Source of the DNA: F1-120-MAGs118 sp013360535
Lineage (GTDB): Bacteria > Planctomycetota > UBA1135 > GCA-002686595
Assembly (NCBI GenBank): GCA_026647215.1
Contig: JAPKHC010000006.1
Location: 62,001-126,000, forward strand
Direction of reading: 5' to 3'
Length of the DNA stretch: 64,000 nt
Shown here: piece after piece, positions 7,550 to 15,706 of the stretch
How positions within the stretch are numbered: position 1 is the stretch's first letter
Layout: each line of letters begins with the position of its first letter
Position numbers and translations under genes: made by a program
The notes under the pieces: model-generated
Database searches by the model: none
The model's input: only the letters and a program-made list of their open reading frames with translations
Told to the model about the DNA's origin: nothing

Positions 7550-9050
7550 GCACGCACTCGGCGATCTGCTGGGCGAGGACCGGGGGCACCGCGTTGCCGA
7601 CCTGGCGGTACTGCTCGGTGCGCGGGCCGCAGAAGAAGTAGTCGTCGGGGAAGGTCTGGAGCCGGGCGGCTTCACGGACCGTCAAGCTACGGCATTGGCG
7701 GGGATCCGGGTGGATGAAGTGGTGCCCGTCCTTCGAGATGTGGGAGGTGATGGTGGAGGAGGGCTCGTTCTCCACCTGGACGCGGAAGCGGTCCGTGAAG
7801 GCGAGCTCGTCCATGGCCTGCGCTTCCGCCGCGAGCCGCACGTTCTCGTGGTCGGGCAGCAGCCGATGCGGCAGATTCAGCAGCGTAGGAGACTGGCCCC
7901 GGACGCGCCCCCAAGTCGCGAAGAACAGATACCGCTCGAGGTCCGAGGGAATGTGGCCTCGTGTCTCGTGGTTGAGGACGAGCTCATCGGTGCCGGAACC
8001 GTCGCCGGGTACGCGGCGCTCGGATCGGCGAGACGGAAGCTTCGAGGTGGAGCTCGCGATGCTCGTCAGCACGCCGCGAAGCAGTTCCTCCGAACGCGGG
8101 ACTTCCTTTGCGAGCCGTGCCGCACAGTCTCGAACTTCGGCCTTCCACTCAGCCTCATCGTCGCCTCCAGAAAGCCCACTGCGAACTCTCGGGAGAGTTC
8201 CGATCGCACTTTCCACCGTCGGCGGGCGGACTCCGCGGAGCGGCTCGGGGCGACGAAGTTCCGTGATCCGGAGGTCGCGACGCGTGCCGACGATGAACAC
8301 ACGCGCCCTCCGCTGAGGCACGCCATATTTGCTGGCCATGACGAGGAAGGACTTCGGATCCGTGTCCGAGAACAGCGTGTCTCCGGACCGGTCGCCCAGC
8401 GCGTGCAGGTCGTAGCCCGCGCCGGAAAGGTCGTCGAGGATCTGCTGGAAGATCGGCCGATCCTGATAGCGCGACGAGAGGATCCCGCGGACGTTCTCCA
8501 TCACGAACGCGGCGGGCTTGATGCGCTGGATGAGCTTGAGGTACTGCCGGTAGAGGACGTGTCGGCCGTCCTCCTCTTCGCGGTAGGCGCCCGAAGCTCG
8601 CGCCTTGGCCATGCGGGATCGCCCGACCAAGGAGTACGCCTGGCACGGTGGCCCTCCGATCATCACGGCCCTGCGGAAGTCGATCTGGCTCTGGAGCTCA
8701 TCCAGCCTGCGTGCGATCGAACCGTCGCTGATCGACTCTCCCAACGTCGCTTGCATGGCCTCGAGGCGAGCGGCCTCAGCCTCGTCCGGATGGCGCTTGA
8801 ACAGATCCTCTCGGCTGATCTCCTCGCGAAGGAACTCGAAGTAGGCCTTCGGCAGCTTGCGGTCGCTTCCGGTGAACTCGCGGCAGAAGGCGCGGAGCTC
8901 CAGAGTCTTGTGCGCGTGCGGATCGCACTCGACCGACAGTGCGAGGCGGAACCGAGGCTTCGAACGGACCCGGGCCGACGAGAAGCCCTCCCCGAGGCCG
9001 CCGGGGCCGGCGAAGAGGTCGATGACGGGGATCGGGGTGTTCGCGGACAT
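7530..9050 (-). CDS. DNA (cytosine-5) methyltransferase
   Basis: 506 residues. All the ordered C5-methylase motifs are present: I DLFAGPGGLGEGF at about residue 11, IV GGPPCQAYS with the catalytic Cys, VI ENVRG, VIII QRRARVFIVG, IX REAARLQTFPD, and X QVGNAVPP near the end. The target-recognition region lies between VIII and IX (about residues 270-440), so specificity cannot be read. The gene is convergent with vsr and overlaps it by 20 bases at the 3' ends, an arrangement suited to co-inheritance. It would methylate host DNA and mark self for the island's restriction functions, or act alone. With vsr broken, deamination hot spots at methylated sites would lose their dedicated repair. Confidence 0.92.
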   Translation of the reverse strand: MSANTPIPVIDLFAGPGGLGEGFSSARVRSKPRFRLALSVECDPHAHKTLELRAFCREFTGSDRKLPKAYFEFLREEISREDLFKRHPDEAEAARLEAMQATLGESISDGSIARRLDELQSQIDFRRAVMIGGPPCQAYSLVGRSRMAKARASGAYREEEDGRHVLYRQYLKLIQRIKPAAFVMENVRGILSSRYQDRPIFQQILDDLSGAGYDLHALGDRSGDTLFSDTDPKSFLVMASKYGVPQRRARVFIVGTRRDLRITELRRPEPLRGVRPPTVESAIGTLPRVRSGLSGGDDEAEWKAEVRDCAARLAKEVPRSEELLRGVLTSIASSTSKLPSRRSERRVPGDGSGTDELVLNHETRGHIPSDLERYLFFATWGRVRGQSPTLLNLPHRLLPDHENVRLAAEAQAMDELAFTDRFRVQVENEPSSTITSHISKDGHHFIHPDPRQCRSLTVREAARLQTFPDDYFFCGPRTEQYRQVGNAVPPVLAQQIAECVLSAVAP

Positions 9051-9062
9051 CGCTGGGCGCGG

Positions 9063-9068
9063 ATGCTA
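9063..9068 (-). promoter_or_regulatory. Candidate -10 box of the methyltransferase gene
   Basis: TAGCAT on the minus strand, ending 12 bases before the ATG at 9050. It fits the TANNNT pattern seen upstream of other genes here. No convincing -35 hexamer is visible at 17 bases. Confidence 0.4.
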
Positions 9069-9156
9069 AGTACCGCGGGCCGCCATTCCAGGAGCTAGTC
9101 CTCGAAAGTTGCGCGTGCCGTGGATGGCGGAGCGGGCTCCCGTCATCCTTGGGCGC

Positions 9157-10032
9157 ATGGCCCTCCGACTGCCCAGCCCGGATGAAGCTCAGAAGTGGTG
9201 CCGTGACGCGCGGGAGCGCGGGAGGCGCGTGGGGTTCGTGCCGACGATGGGGGCGTTGCACGAGGGGCACCTGAGTCTGGTGAAGAGGGCGAGGGAGGAG
9301 TGTGGGTGCGCGGTGGTGAGCGTGTTCGTGAACCCGCTGCAGTTCAACGATCCGAAGGACCTCGAGCGCTACCCGCGGGACTTTGAGGGCGACGCACGGC
9401 TCTTGGAGCGCGTGGGGTGCGACATGGTGTTCAGCGGGACGCTGGCGCAGTTTTTCCCCGAGAGTGGCGGCGATCCGAAGCGGGTGGTGGGGAGCGAGCC
9501 GGGGGCGGCGGCGAAGGGGTTGGAGGGGGCGCGGCGGCCGGGGCACTTCGAGGGCGTGGCGACGATCGTCGAGCGGCTGTTCGAGGTGGTCGAGCCCGAG
9601 GTGGCGTACTTCGGCGAGAAGGACTTCCAGCAGACGCGGGTGGTGCTCGCGCTGGCGGAACGGCGCGGGCAGCCGCGGATCGTGGTGTGTGCGACGGAGC
9701 GCGAGCGCGATGGGCTGGCGATGAGCTCGCGCAACACGCTGCTCGAGCCCGCGTGGCGCGAGCGGGCGTCGGCGATTTTCCGCGCGCTGCAGGCGGCGCG
9801 TGGGGCTTGGCGCGAGCGCGGCGTGCGCGATGGGAGTGAGCTCGAGCGTGTGATGCGCGACGTGCTCGCGAGTGCGGGCTTCGAGGTCGAGTATGCGGAG
9901 GTGCGCGATCCGCAAGCGTGGACGGAGCACATGCCGACGGGCGAGCTCGCGCGCGCGCAGGCGCTGATCGCGGTGAAGGCCGGCAGCGTGCGGCTGATCG
10001 ACAACCTCAGGCTCGATGGAGAGAGCCAGTGA
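9157..10032 (+). CDS. panC: Pantothenate synthetase
   Basis: 291 residues from the ATG at 9157. PanC joins pantoate and beta-alanine using ATP in coenzyme A synthesis. Signatures are PTMGALHEGHLSL (the HIGH-like nucleotide motif), VFVNPLQFN, YFGEKDFQQ, and the MSSRN motif that plays the KMSKS role. An upstream in-frame ATG at 9109 would add 16 residues lacking family features. The gene marks the return to core chromosome beyond the accessory island and, with folK at 579, brackets the insertion. Codons are G-ending (ggg, gtg) in the first half, unlike folK. Confidence 0.93.
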   Translation: MALRLPSPDEAQKWCRDARERGRRVGFVPTMGALHEGHLSLVKRAREECGCAVVSVFVNPLQFNDPKDLERYPRDFEGDARLLERVGCDMVFSGTLAQFFPESGGDPKRVVGSEPGAAAKGLEGARRPGHFEGVATIVERLFEVVEPEVAYFGEKDFQQTRVVLALAERRGQPRIVVCATERERDGLAMSSRNTLLEPAWRERASAIFRALQAARGAWRERGVRDGSELERVMRDVLASAGFEVEYAEVRDPQAWTEHMPTGELARAQALIAVKAGSVRLIDNLRLDGESQ

Positions 10033-10130
10033 AGCGCGAGCGGGTGGAGCTGGGCCGCGAGCGGGAGGAGCGCGCAACGGAGCGTGGGAGGTCGTCGCGC
10101 CGCGCCAACGCGGAAGGCCGCGCGACAGAT

Positions 10131-10351
10131 GCGGAATCGCGGTCGAGCGCGAACGCGAGCGCGGAATCCCGAGCGGAATCCCGAGCCAGAGCGGAATACC
10201 GAGCCAGAGCAATTTTTTCTGCAAACGGCGGCCTGCGTCGTCGGCCTTGCCGACGACGCAGGCCGCCGTTTGCAGAAAAAATTGCTCTGGCTCGGTATTC
10301 CGCTCTGGCTCGGGATTCCGCTCGGGATTCCGCGCTCGACCGCGATTCCGC
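10131..10351. repeat. Very long intergenic inverted repeat (hairpin) between panC and ispE
   Basis: Bases 10156-10245 are a perfect 90-base reverse complement of 10249-10338, with only CTT as the loop. The pairing continues outward (10131-10151 with 10331-10351) after a 12-base bulge on the left arm. The arms contain degenerate tandem units such as GCGGAAT(C/A)CCGAGCCAGA and a GTTTGCAGAAAAAATT block. The T-run lies before the stem and an A-run after it, so this is not a standard terminator for either strand. The 382-base gap between panC and ispE holds no credible gene; open frames there only read through the repeat. Confidence 0.9.
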
Positions 10352-10414
10352 GCGCACACAGTGCTCCCCGACACGCTGCGCAGCAAACGAGCAGCTCATC
10401 GCGAGGAACATCGC

Positions 10415-11386
10415 ATGACCGAGCAACCGCTCTGGCACCGCGTGCTCGCGCCGGCGAAGGTCAACCCGTTCCTCGAGGTGCTAGAGCGGCGCGCGGACGG
10501 CTTCCACGAGATCGAGACGACGATGCTCGCGCTCGAGCTCGGTGACGAGGTGCGCGCGCGCGCGACGAAATCGGGCACGGTCGAGCTCTCGGTCGACGGA
10601 CCGTTCGCGAGCGCGGACATTCCGCTCGACGAGCGCAACCTCGCGTGGCGCGGCGCGGCGGCGTTCCTCGCGCGGGCGAAGCAGCGTGGGCATGAGGACG
10701 CGGGCGTCGAGCTCGTCGTGACCAAGCACGTGCCGAGCCAAGCCGGTCTCGGCGGCGGAAGTTCCGATGCGGCGGCGGCGATGGCGGCGACGGAGTGCGC
10801 GTTCGGGTTTGCTCTCGATGACGAGTACGCCCGGACAGAGCTCGCGAGGCTCGGCTCCGACTGCGTCTTCTTCCGCGCGCCACGCACGGGCCATGCGCGC
10901 GCGACGGGACGCGGCGAGCGCATCGAGGTCCTCGAACGGCCGCGGGGAAGTCTCGGCGTCGTGGTCGTCACGCCGGCCTTCGGCGCGCCGACCGCGGCCG
11001 TCTACCGCGCGCTCACGCTGCCGCTGCGTGGCGGCGAGCCGCCTCGTTCGCTCACACCCGCGCTGCGCGCGCTCGACCCTCGACTCGGGCCGCTGCAACC
11101 CTTCAACCGCCTCGAGGAACCCGCGCTGCGTGCCGTGCCGGAACTGCAGGCCTGGCGCAACCTTCTCGACCGCGTCGCCCCGGGCCGATTCGTGCTCTCG
11201 GGCTCGGGCTCGAGCTTCTTCGCCCTCTGCCCGCTCGGCGGCGAGGCCCCGGAGTTGAGCGAGCGAGTCCGCTCCAGCGCCGCTTCCGCCTCGCTGCCGC
11301 TGCGCGGCCTGTGGGTCACCGGCCCGGTCCTCCCCTTGTCCGGGCACAAGGCCCGGCGTGCGGACCCGCCGCGGAACTTGGCCTGA
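10415..11386 (+). CDS. ispE: 4-diphosphocytidyl-2-C-methyl-D-erythritol kinase
   Basis: 323 residues from the ATG at 10415, preceded by GAGGAACA. IspE phosphorylates CDP-ME in the non-mevalonate isoprenoid pathway. It is a GHMP kinase: an N-terminal APAKVNPFLEVLERR motif, the ATP loop PSQAGLGGGSSDAAAAM near residue 110, and a C-terminal SGSGSSFFAL motif. Longer in-frame starts lie inside the preceding hairpin and are not credible. The usual KINL is changed to KVNP and the C-terminus has a basic extension (HKARRADPPR), but the core is standard. Confidence 0.9.
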   Translation: MTEQPLWHRVLAPAKVNPFLEVLERRADGFHEIETTMLALELGDEVRARATKSGTVELSVDGPFASADIPLDERNLAWRGAAAFLARAKQRGHEDAGVELVVTKHVPSQAGLGGGSSDAAAAMAATECAFGFALDDEYARTELARLGSDCVFFRAPRTGHARATGRGERIEVLERPRGSLGVVVVTPAFGAPTAAVYRALTLPLRGGEPPRSLTPALRALDPRLGPLQPFNRLEEPALRAVPELQAWRNLLDRVAPGRFVLSGSGSSFFALCPLGGEAPELSERVRSSAASASLPLRGLWVTGPVLPLSGHKARRADPPRNLA

Positions 11387-11456
11387 GGGCGCCTGCGGGC
11401 GAAAATCCGGGGCGACTTGCCCCGCGGGCGGGGGAATCTGCGGATGGAGGTTCCCC

Positions 11457-11924
11457 ATGAACATCACCGAGATTCGCATCAAGCTGGTTCACGACACGCG
11501 GGACAAGTTGCGCGGGTTCGCGAGCATCACGCTCGACGATGCGCTGGTGATCCGCGACCTGAAGATCATCGAGGGCGGCAAGGGGCTGTTCGTGGCGATG
11601 CCCAGCCGCAAGCTGCACGACCGGTGTCCGGGGTGCGCGGGGAAAAATCCGCTGCGGGCGAGGTTCTGCACGGACTGCGGGCGGCGGCTGCGGGAGGCGC
11701 GCGGCGATTCGGACGAGCGCGGGCGCGTGCGGCTGTATGCGGACATCGCGCATCCGATCCACCAGTCGGGGCGCGATCTGGTGCAGAGTCGCGTGGTCGA
11801 GGCCTATTGGCGCGAGCTCGAGGCCTCGAAGAAGGAAGGCTATGTCGAGACGCGCTTCGACGACCTCGACTACCACCTGATGGACGCGCCGGCGGATGCG
11901 CAGCGTGTGGACTGGGTCGACTGA
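11457..11924 (+). CDS. spoVG: SpoVG-family RNA/DNA-binding regulator with a zinc-ribbon insert
   Basis: 155 residues from the ATG at 11457, with GGAGG six bases upstream. The first half is a clear SpoVG fold: MNITEIRIKLV, LRGFASITLDDALVIRDLKI and GLFVAMPSRKL. Directly after it comes a four-cysteine ribbon, CPGCAGKNPLRARFCTDCG, which most SpoVG proteins lack, followed by the second SpoVG part (YADIAHPIHQSGRDL). A ~35-residue acidic extension ends in DWVD. SpoVG binds nucleic acid and regulates varied processes; the ribbon suggests metal-dependent binding here. From memory, planctomycete SpoVG proteins share this insert. Confidence 0.88.
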   Translation: MNITEIRIKLVHDTRDKLRGFASITLDDALVIRDLKIIEGGKGLFVAMPSRKLHDRCPGCAGKNPLRARFCTDCGRRLREARGDSDERGRVRLYADIAHPIHQSGRDLVQSRVVEAYWRELEASKKEGYVETRFDDLDYHLMDAPADAQRVDWVD

Positions 11925-11955
11925 GCCGAGGATCGGCGCGCAGCGGGCGCGTGCG

Positions 11956-11961
11956 TAGACT
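11956..11961 (+). promoter_or_regulatory. Candidate -10 box for aroDE
   Basis: TAGACT ends nine bases before the aroDE ATG at 11971, so transcription would begin at or within a few bases of the start codon. The same hexamer occurs upstream of several other genes in the window. Confidence 0.45.
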
Positions 11962-11970
11962 GCGCGGCCC

Positions 11971-13500
11971 ATGGCCGTCGTCGTCTCTCATCTCACGTCT
12001 TCCTTCGAAACGCTCGCGCGTGCGGCGCAGCGTCAGGTGCCGCTCTCGGACGTGATCGAGCTGCGGCTCGACCGCATCGGCAACCCCGGCGAGGAGCGGC
12101 TGCGCGCGCTGATCGCGGGCCTGAAGAAGCCCGTGATCGTCACGGTGCGTGGGCCGGAGAACTTCGGCGAGTTCAAGGGCTCGGTCGACGAGCAGCTCGA
12201 GATCCTGCGCACGGCCGCGCGGGCGGGAGCGATGTTCGTCGACGTCGACGCGCAGCATTCGCTCGCGCTCGGTCCGCTCGAAGGCACGAAGTGCCACCGC
12301 ATCGTGTCGCGCCACGAGCGCGAGGGCACGCCCGAGGACCTGGACGAGTTCGAAGAGAGCGTGCGCGCGGTGCTGCACGAGGGCGACCTGATCAAGCTCG
12401 TCGCGCACGCGCGCACGACCGAAGAGGGCCTGCGGATGCTGCGCCACCTGCGCAGCGCGCGCGGGGGCCTGATCGCGTTCTCGAGCGGGGAAATTGGCGC
12501 TTTCACGCGCGTGTTGTGCCGCATCTTCGGTTCGGCCTTCACGTATGCGGCGCCGGCGCTGATTCCCGGCGAGCCGGAGCCGGAGAAGACCGCACCGGGG
12601 CAGCTGCGGGTCAACGACCTGCGCGCGCTCTTCCCACCCGGAGGCATCTCGCCGACGACGTCGGTGTTCGGTGTGGTCGGCGATGCGGTGCGGCATTCGT
12701 TGAGCCCGCGTGTGCACGACATGGCGCTCAAGACCGCGCGCCTCGATGCGCTGTACCTCGCGTTCGAGACGCGCGACTTCGCGCGTTTCCTCGAACTCGC
12801 CGACGACGAGTGTTTCCGCGGCTTTTCGGTCACCGCTCCGCACAAGCAGGCCGCGTTCCGCGCGGCGCACGCGAAGGACGACGAGTCGAGCGCAGCGCGC
12901 GCGTGCAACACGCTCGTGCGCGACCGCAAGGGCTGGCGCGGCGCGAACACCGACGTCGCGGCCGTGCGCGACACGCTCGAGCGCGGCTATCGCTTCCATC
13001 GCGAGAAGGCGGGCAAGCCGCTGGTGGCGATGGGCGGTCCGCTGGCGGCGGCGCACGCGCTCGTGCTCGGCGCAGGCGGCGCAGCGCGCGCGGTGGTGCG
13101 CGCGGTGAAGGCGGGTGGGGGACGAGCCACGCTCGCCGCGCGCGATCCGCAGAAGGCCGCGGTCGTCGCGAAGGAGCTGGGTTGCGAGGCGATTGCGTGG
13201 AGCGCGATTCCCGGCTGCGCGCACGACATTCTGGTCAACACGACGCCCGTCGGTTCGCTCACAGAGCCCGGGCGCTCGCCGATCGACGACGCGTGGTTGC
13301 GGCCGGGCACGCTGGTGCTCGACGCGGTGTACCGGCCGATCAAGACGCCGCTGCTCGCGGCCGCGATGGCGAAGGGCTGCACGGGCGTGCCGGGCGCCGA
13401 GTGGTTCGTGCGGCAGGCGGGCGCGCAGTTCGAGCTCTTCACGCAGCAGAAGGCCGACGACGCCGTGCTGCGTGCGGCCTTCGAGAACGCGCTGCGATGA
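11971..13500 (+). CDS. aroDE: Bifunctional 3-dehydroquinate dehydratase / shikimate dehydrogenase
   Basis: 509 residues joining two shikimate-pathway enzymes. Residues 1-215 are a type I dehydroquinase: VIELRLDRI, VIVTVRG, and IKLVAHARTTEE, which should carry the Schiff-base Lys. From about residue 230 follows shikimate dehydrogenase: FGVVGDAVRHSLSPRVHD, a VTAPHK catalytic Lys segment, GANTDV, the NADP loop VLGAGGAARAV, and VNTTPVG. Such fusions are known in plants, chlamydiae and planctomycetes. The gene overlaps aroK by ATGA, so the pathway enzymes are probably translated together. A TAGACT -10-like box lies nine bases before the start. Confidence 0.93.
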   Translation: MAVVVSHLTSSFETLARAAQRQVPLSDVIELRLDRIGNPGEERLRALIAGLKKPVIVTVRGPENFGEFKGSVDEQLEILRTAARAGAMFVDVDAQHSLALGPLEGTKCHRIVSRHEREGTPEDLDEFEESVRAVLHEGDLIKLVAHARTTEEGLRMLRHLRSARGGLIAFSSGEIGAFTRVLCRIFGSAFTYAAPALIPGEPEPEKTAPGQLRVNDLRALFPPGGISPTTSVFGVVGDAVRHSLSPRVHDMALKTARLDALYLAFETRDFARFLELADDECFRGFSVTAPHKQAAFRAAHAKDDESSAARACNTLVRDRKGWRGANTDVAAVRDTLERGYRFHREKAGKPLVAMGGPLAAAHALVLGAGGAARAVVRAVKAGGGRATLAARDPQKAAVVAKELGCEAIAWSAIPGCAHDILVNTTPVGSLTEPGRSPIDDAWLRPGTLVLDAVYRPIKTPLLAAAMAKGCTGVPGAEWFVRQAGAQFELFTQQKADDAVLRAAFENALR

Positions 13501-14045
13501 CGGCGCCGCGCGCGATCGCGCTGGTCGGGCTGCGCGGCAGCGGCAAGACGACGCTCGGGCGGGCGCTCGCGCGCGAGCTGGGGCTGGGCTTCGTCGACCT
13601 CGACGACGCCGTCGCGTGGGCCGCGAGCGAAGGCTGCTGCGCGCAGCACATCCCGACCGTCGCGCACGTGGTCGAGACGCTGGGATGGAGCGGGTTCCGC
13701 GAGCTGGAGTCGCGCGAGCTCGCGCGTGTGCTCTCGAGCGGCGACGCGCTCGTGCTCGCGACCGGCGGCGGCGTGGTCGAGTCGGCCGCCAACCGCGAGC
13801 TCCTGCGCGCGCACGCGACCTGCATCTGGCTCGAGGCGCCGTTCGACACGCTGCGCGCGCGCCTCGCACTCGACCCGACGGTTCGGCCGAGCCTCACCGG
13901 GCGCTCCGCCGCCGACGAGCTCGCCGAGGTCGCCGCGCGCCGCGAGCCCTGGTACCTCGAGGTCGCCGCGCAGCGCCTCGACACCTCGCGCGAACCGCCC
14001 GAAGCGCTCGCGCCCGTCCTCGCGGCCCTCCTGCGCGCCCCGTGA
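13497..14045 (+). CDS. aroK: Shikimate kinase
   Basis: 182 residues. It follows aroDE with an ATGA overlap and converts shikimate to shikimate 3-phosphate with ATP. The Walker A loop LVGLRGSGKTTLGR starts near residue 9. LGFVDLDDAV, the FRELESREL segment, the LATGGGVVE loop and RPSLTGR complete the family pattern. A Cys-Cys pair (EGCCAQHIP) replaces the usual shikimate-binding helix start, a mild oddity. The gene ends about 40 bases before the tRNA promoter. Confidence 0.88.
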   Translation: MTAPRAIALVGLRGSGKTTLGRALARELGLGFVDLDDAVAWAASEGCCAQHIPTVAHVVETLGWSGFRELESRELARVLSSGDALVLATGGGVVESAANRELLRAHATCIWLEAPFDTLRARLALDPTVRPSLTGRSAADELAEVAARREPWYLEVAAQRLDTSREPPEALAPVLAALLRAP

Positions 14046-14084
14046 GGATCCCCGCGCTTTCCGGGCCTCTTCCCAAGCTGCCCC

Positions 14085-14113
14085 TTGATCTCGCCCGCCC
14101 CCGGCCCTAACCT
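14085..14113 (+). promoter_or_regulatory. Sigma70-like promoter of the initiator tRNA
   Basis: TTGATC (14085-14090) and TAACCT (14108-14113) are separated by 17 bases, and the tRNA begins 13 bases after the -10 box. This is the best-formed -35/-10 pair seen in the window. Confidence 0.65.
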
Positions 14114-14126
14114 TCCGCCCTCGCGT

Positions 14127-14203
14127 CGCGCGGTGGAGCAGTCTGGCAGCTCGTCGGGCTCATAACCCGGAGGTCGCAGGTTCGAATCCTGCCCGCGCTA
14201 CCA
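14127..14203 (+). tRNA. Initiator tRNA-fMet (CAT)
   Basis: 77 bases with the CCA encoded. Anticodon CAT lies at 14161-14163 in a CTCATAA loop. The anticodon stem ends in three G-C pairs (GGG/CCC) and the acceptor pair 1-72 is C opposite U, unpaired. Both are hallmarks of initiator rather than elongator tRNA-Met. The acceptor (GCGCGG/CCGCGC), D and T stems (GCAGG/CCTGC with TTCGAAT) all pair. Confidence 0.95.
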
Positions 14204-14208
14204 TCCAG

Positions 14209-14238
14209 AGAAGGGTCGGCCCACAGGCCGGCCCTTCT
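14209..14238 (+). terminator. Hairpin after the initiator tRNA
   Basis: A 13-pair stem (AGAAGGGTCGGCC with GGCCGGCCCTTCT, one G-T pair) encloses the loop CACA. It is followed by GCATTGG rather than a strong T-run, so it may end transcription or protect the tRNA 3' end. Confidence 0.65.
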
Positions 14239-14578
14239 GCATTGGTGGCCCGCCGGTTCCGTCCTCCGGGCGGTCGAAGTGCTCGGGCTTGGCGCTCCTC
14301 AGAAAAAATCCCACTTTGTTGCAGCCCCGAAAACGGGCGCGGGGATGGAGACGCCGGTCGTGGTCTCGCAGGCCGCGGCCAGTCTAGGAGAGTTTCGGGC
14401 CGTCGTCGTTCGGGCTTCCCGCCCAGCGACGACGGTCCTTTCCCAAGCCGCTCTCCTCGGACCTCGCACCGGACCCGCGCAGGCGGGCGAAGGCGCCCTG
14501 CGGAGTCGACGTGACGCGCGTCGTGAGGCCCGAGGGAGGGCGGAACGGGCGGGCGGCGAGGGGTATGCTGGCGGTCGT
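14239..14578. other. Intergenic region before the first MORN gene
   Basis: 340 bases without a credible gene. An A-run (AGAAAAAATC near 14300) stands out in otherwise GC-rich sequence. TATGCT at 14564-14569 lies nine bases before the ATG at 14579 and is a possible -10 box. Confidence 0.45.
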
Positions 14579-15697
14579 ATGCGAGGTCTCAGGCTTGCTG
14601 CGGCCGTTTCGGCGTTGAGCGTGCTCACCGGCGTGCTGCTGGTGGGTTGCGAGCCCCCTGCGCCGCCCGCTCCTTCCACTTCGGGCGCGGCCGGCAGCGG
14701 CGCGGGCCCGATGGCTTCCGGCGGCGCCTCCGACGTGGGGGCTCCCAAGCCGATCGAGCTTCCAGCGGGGCTCGCCAAGCCGGACGACCGTGGGGCGCAG
14801 GCGGGCGGGCAGCCCGCGACGGAGCCGGAGGCGGCGCCCGCAACGGGATCAGGGGCCGAGGACTGGGCCGGGACGGAGCTGCGCGAGGAGTTCTTCCCCG
14901 ACGGAAGTCCGAAGCTCTCGCGGCGCGTGCGCAAGACCGAGGACGGCATCGAGAACCACGGGCCGTTCCGGCGCTGGGCGCCCAACGGCGTCGTGACCGA
15001 AGAGGGCACCTACCGCGGCGGCGAGAAGGACGGCCTCTACACGCTGCGGCACGAGAGCGGCATCCCCAGCGTCGAGGCGAACTACAAGCTGGGCGTGCTC
15101 GACGGCCTGCGCCGCGAGTGGAGCGACGTCGCGACGCTCACCTACGAGGCGACCTTCGTCGCCGGCAAGGTCGAGGGCGAGGAGCGGACCTGGTGGCCGG
15201 ACGGCACGAAGAAGTCGCTCGCCACGTTCCGCAACGGCGTGCTGCAGGGTCCCAGCGGCGTCTGGCACGGCAACGGAGTGCAGGCGGAACAGGGCCAGTC
15301 GGTCGCGGGCCAGCGCGAGGGCGAGTGGATCTACCGGCTGCCCGACGAGACGGTGAAGCTGGTCGAGCAGTACCGCGCGGGCAAGCTGCACGGCGTCACG
15401 CGCGAGTACGACGACGCGGGCAAGCTCAGCGCCGAACGCGAGTACGTCGACGGCAAGGCGAGCGGCATGCACCGCGAGTTCTGGCCGAACGGCAAGCCGC
15501 GCTCGGAGACGAGCTACGCCAACGGCAAGCCCGAGGGCCAAAGCTCACGCTGGTACGAGAACGGCCAGAAGGAGAGCGAGGGCGCGCACGTCGCCGGGCA
15601 GCGTGAGGGCCTGTGGACCTGCTGGCGCGAGGACGGCTCGCTCGACACGGCCGCGAGTGGCACGTACCACGCGGGCCAGCGCGTGAAGGACAAGTAG
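14579..15697 (+). CDS. MORN_2-repeat lipoprotein
   Basis: 372 residues. It starts with a lipoprotein signal (LLVGC lipobox at about residue 24), then a low-complexity Pro/Ala/Gly linker of ~75 residues. The rest is tandem ~23-residue MORN_2 units of the kind annotated as YwqK-family antitoxins: G-x-Y-x-x-G-x-x-x-G-x-W-x-x-W-x-x-NG. It is probably anchored in a membrane facing the periplasm. The next gene (nine bases downstream) and the one at 18854 carry the same repeats. Function is unknown; the YwqK antitoxin name is a family label, and no toxin gene is visible. A longer upstream start exists but the lipobox fixes this one. Confidence 0.75.
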   Translation: MRGLRLAAAVSALSVLTGVLLVGCEPPAPPAPSTSGAAGSGAGPMASGGASDVGAPKPIELPAGLAKPDDRGAQAGGQPATEPEAAPATGSGAEDWAGTELREEFFPDGSPKLSRRVRKTEDGIENHGPFRRWAPNGVVTEEGTYRGGEKDGLYTLRHESGIPSVEANYKLGVLDGLRREWSDVATLTYEATFVAGKVEGEERTWWPDGTKKSLATFRNGVLQGPSGVWHGNGVQAEQGQSVAGQREGEWIYRLPDETVKLVEQYRAGKLHGVTREYDDAGKLSAEREYVDGKASGMHREFWPNGKPRSETSYANGKPEGQSSRWYENGQKESEGAHVAGQREGLWTCWREDGSLDTAASGTYHAGQRVKDK

Positions 15698-15706
15698 CGC
15701 GGCGCC

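Noticed and set aside
7695..9098. 467-residue plus-strand frame over the methyltransferase
   Set aside because: Antisense to a gene with all ordered methylase motifs.
10131..10351. Rho-independent terminator
   Set aside because: The T-run lies before the stem and an A-run after it, and the stem is far longer than needed.
10016..10414. Reading frames through the panC-ispE gap on both strands
   Set aside because: They mirror each other because of the inverted repeat and have no family features; ispE starts at 10415.
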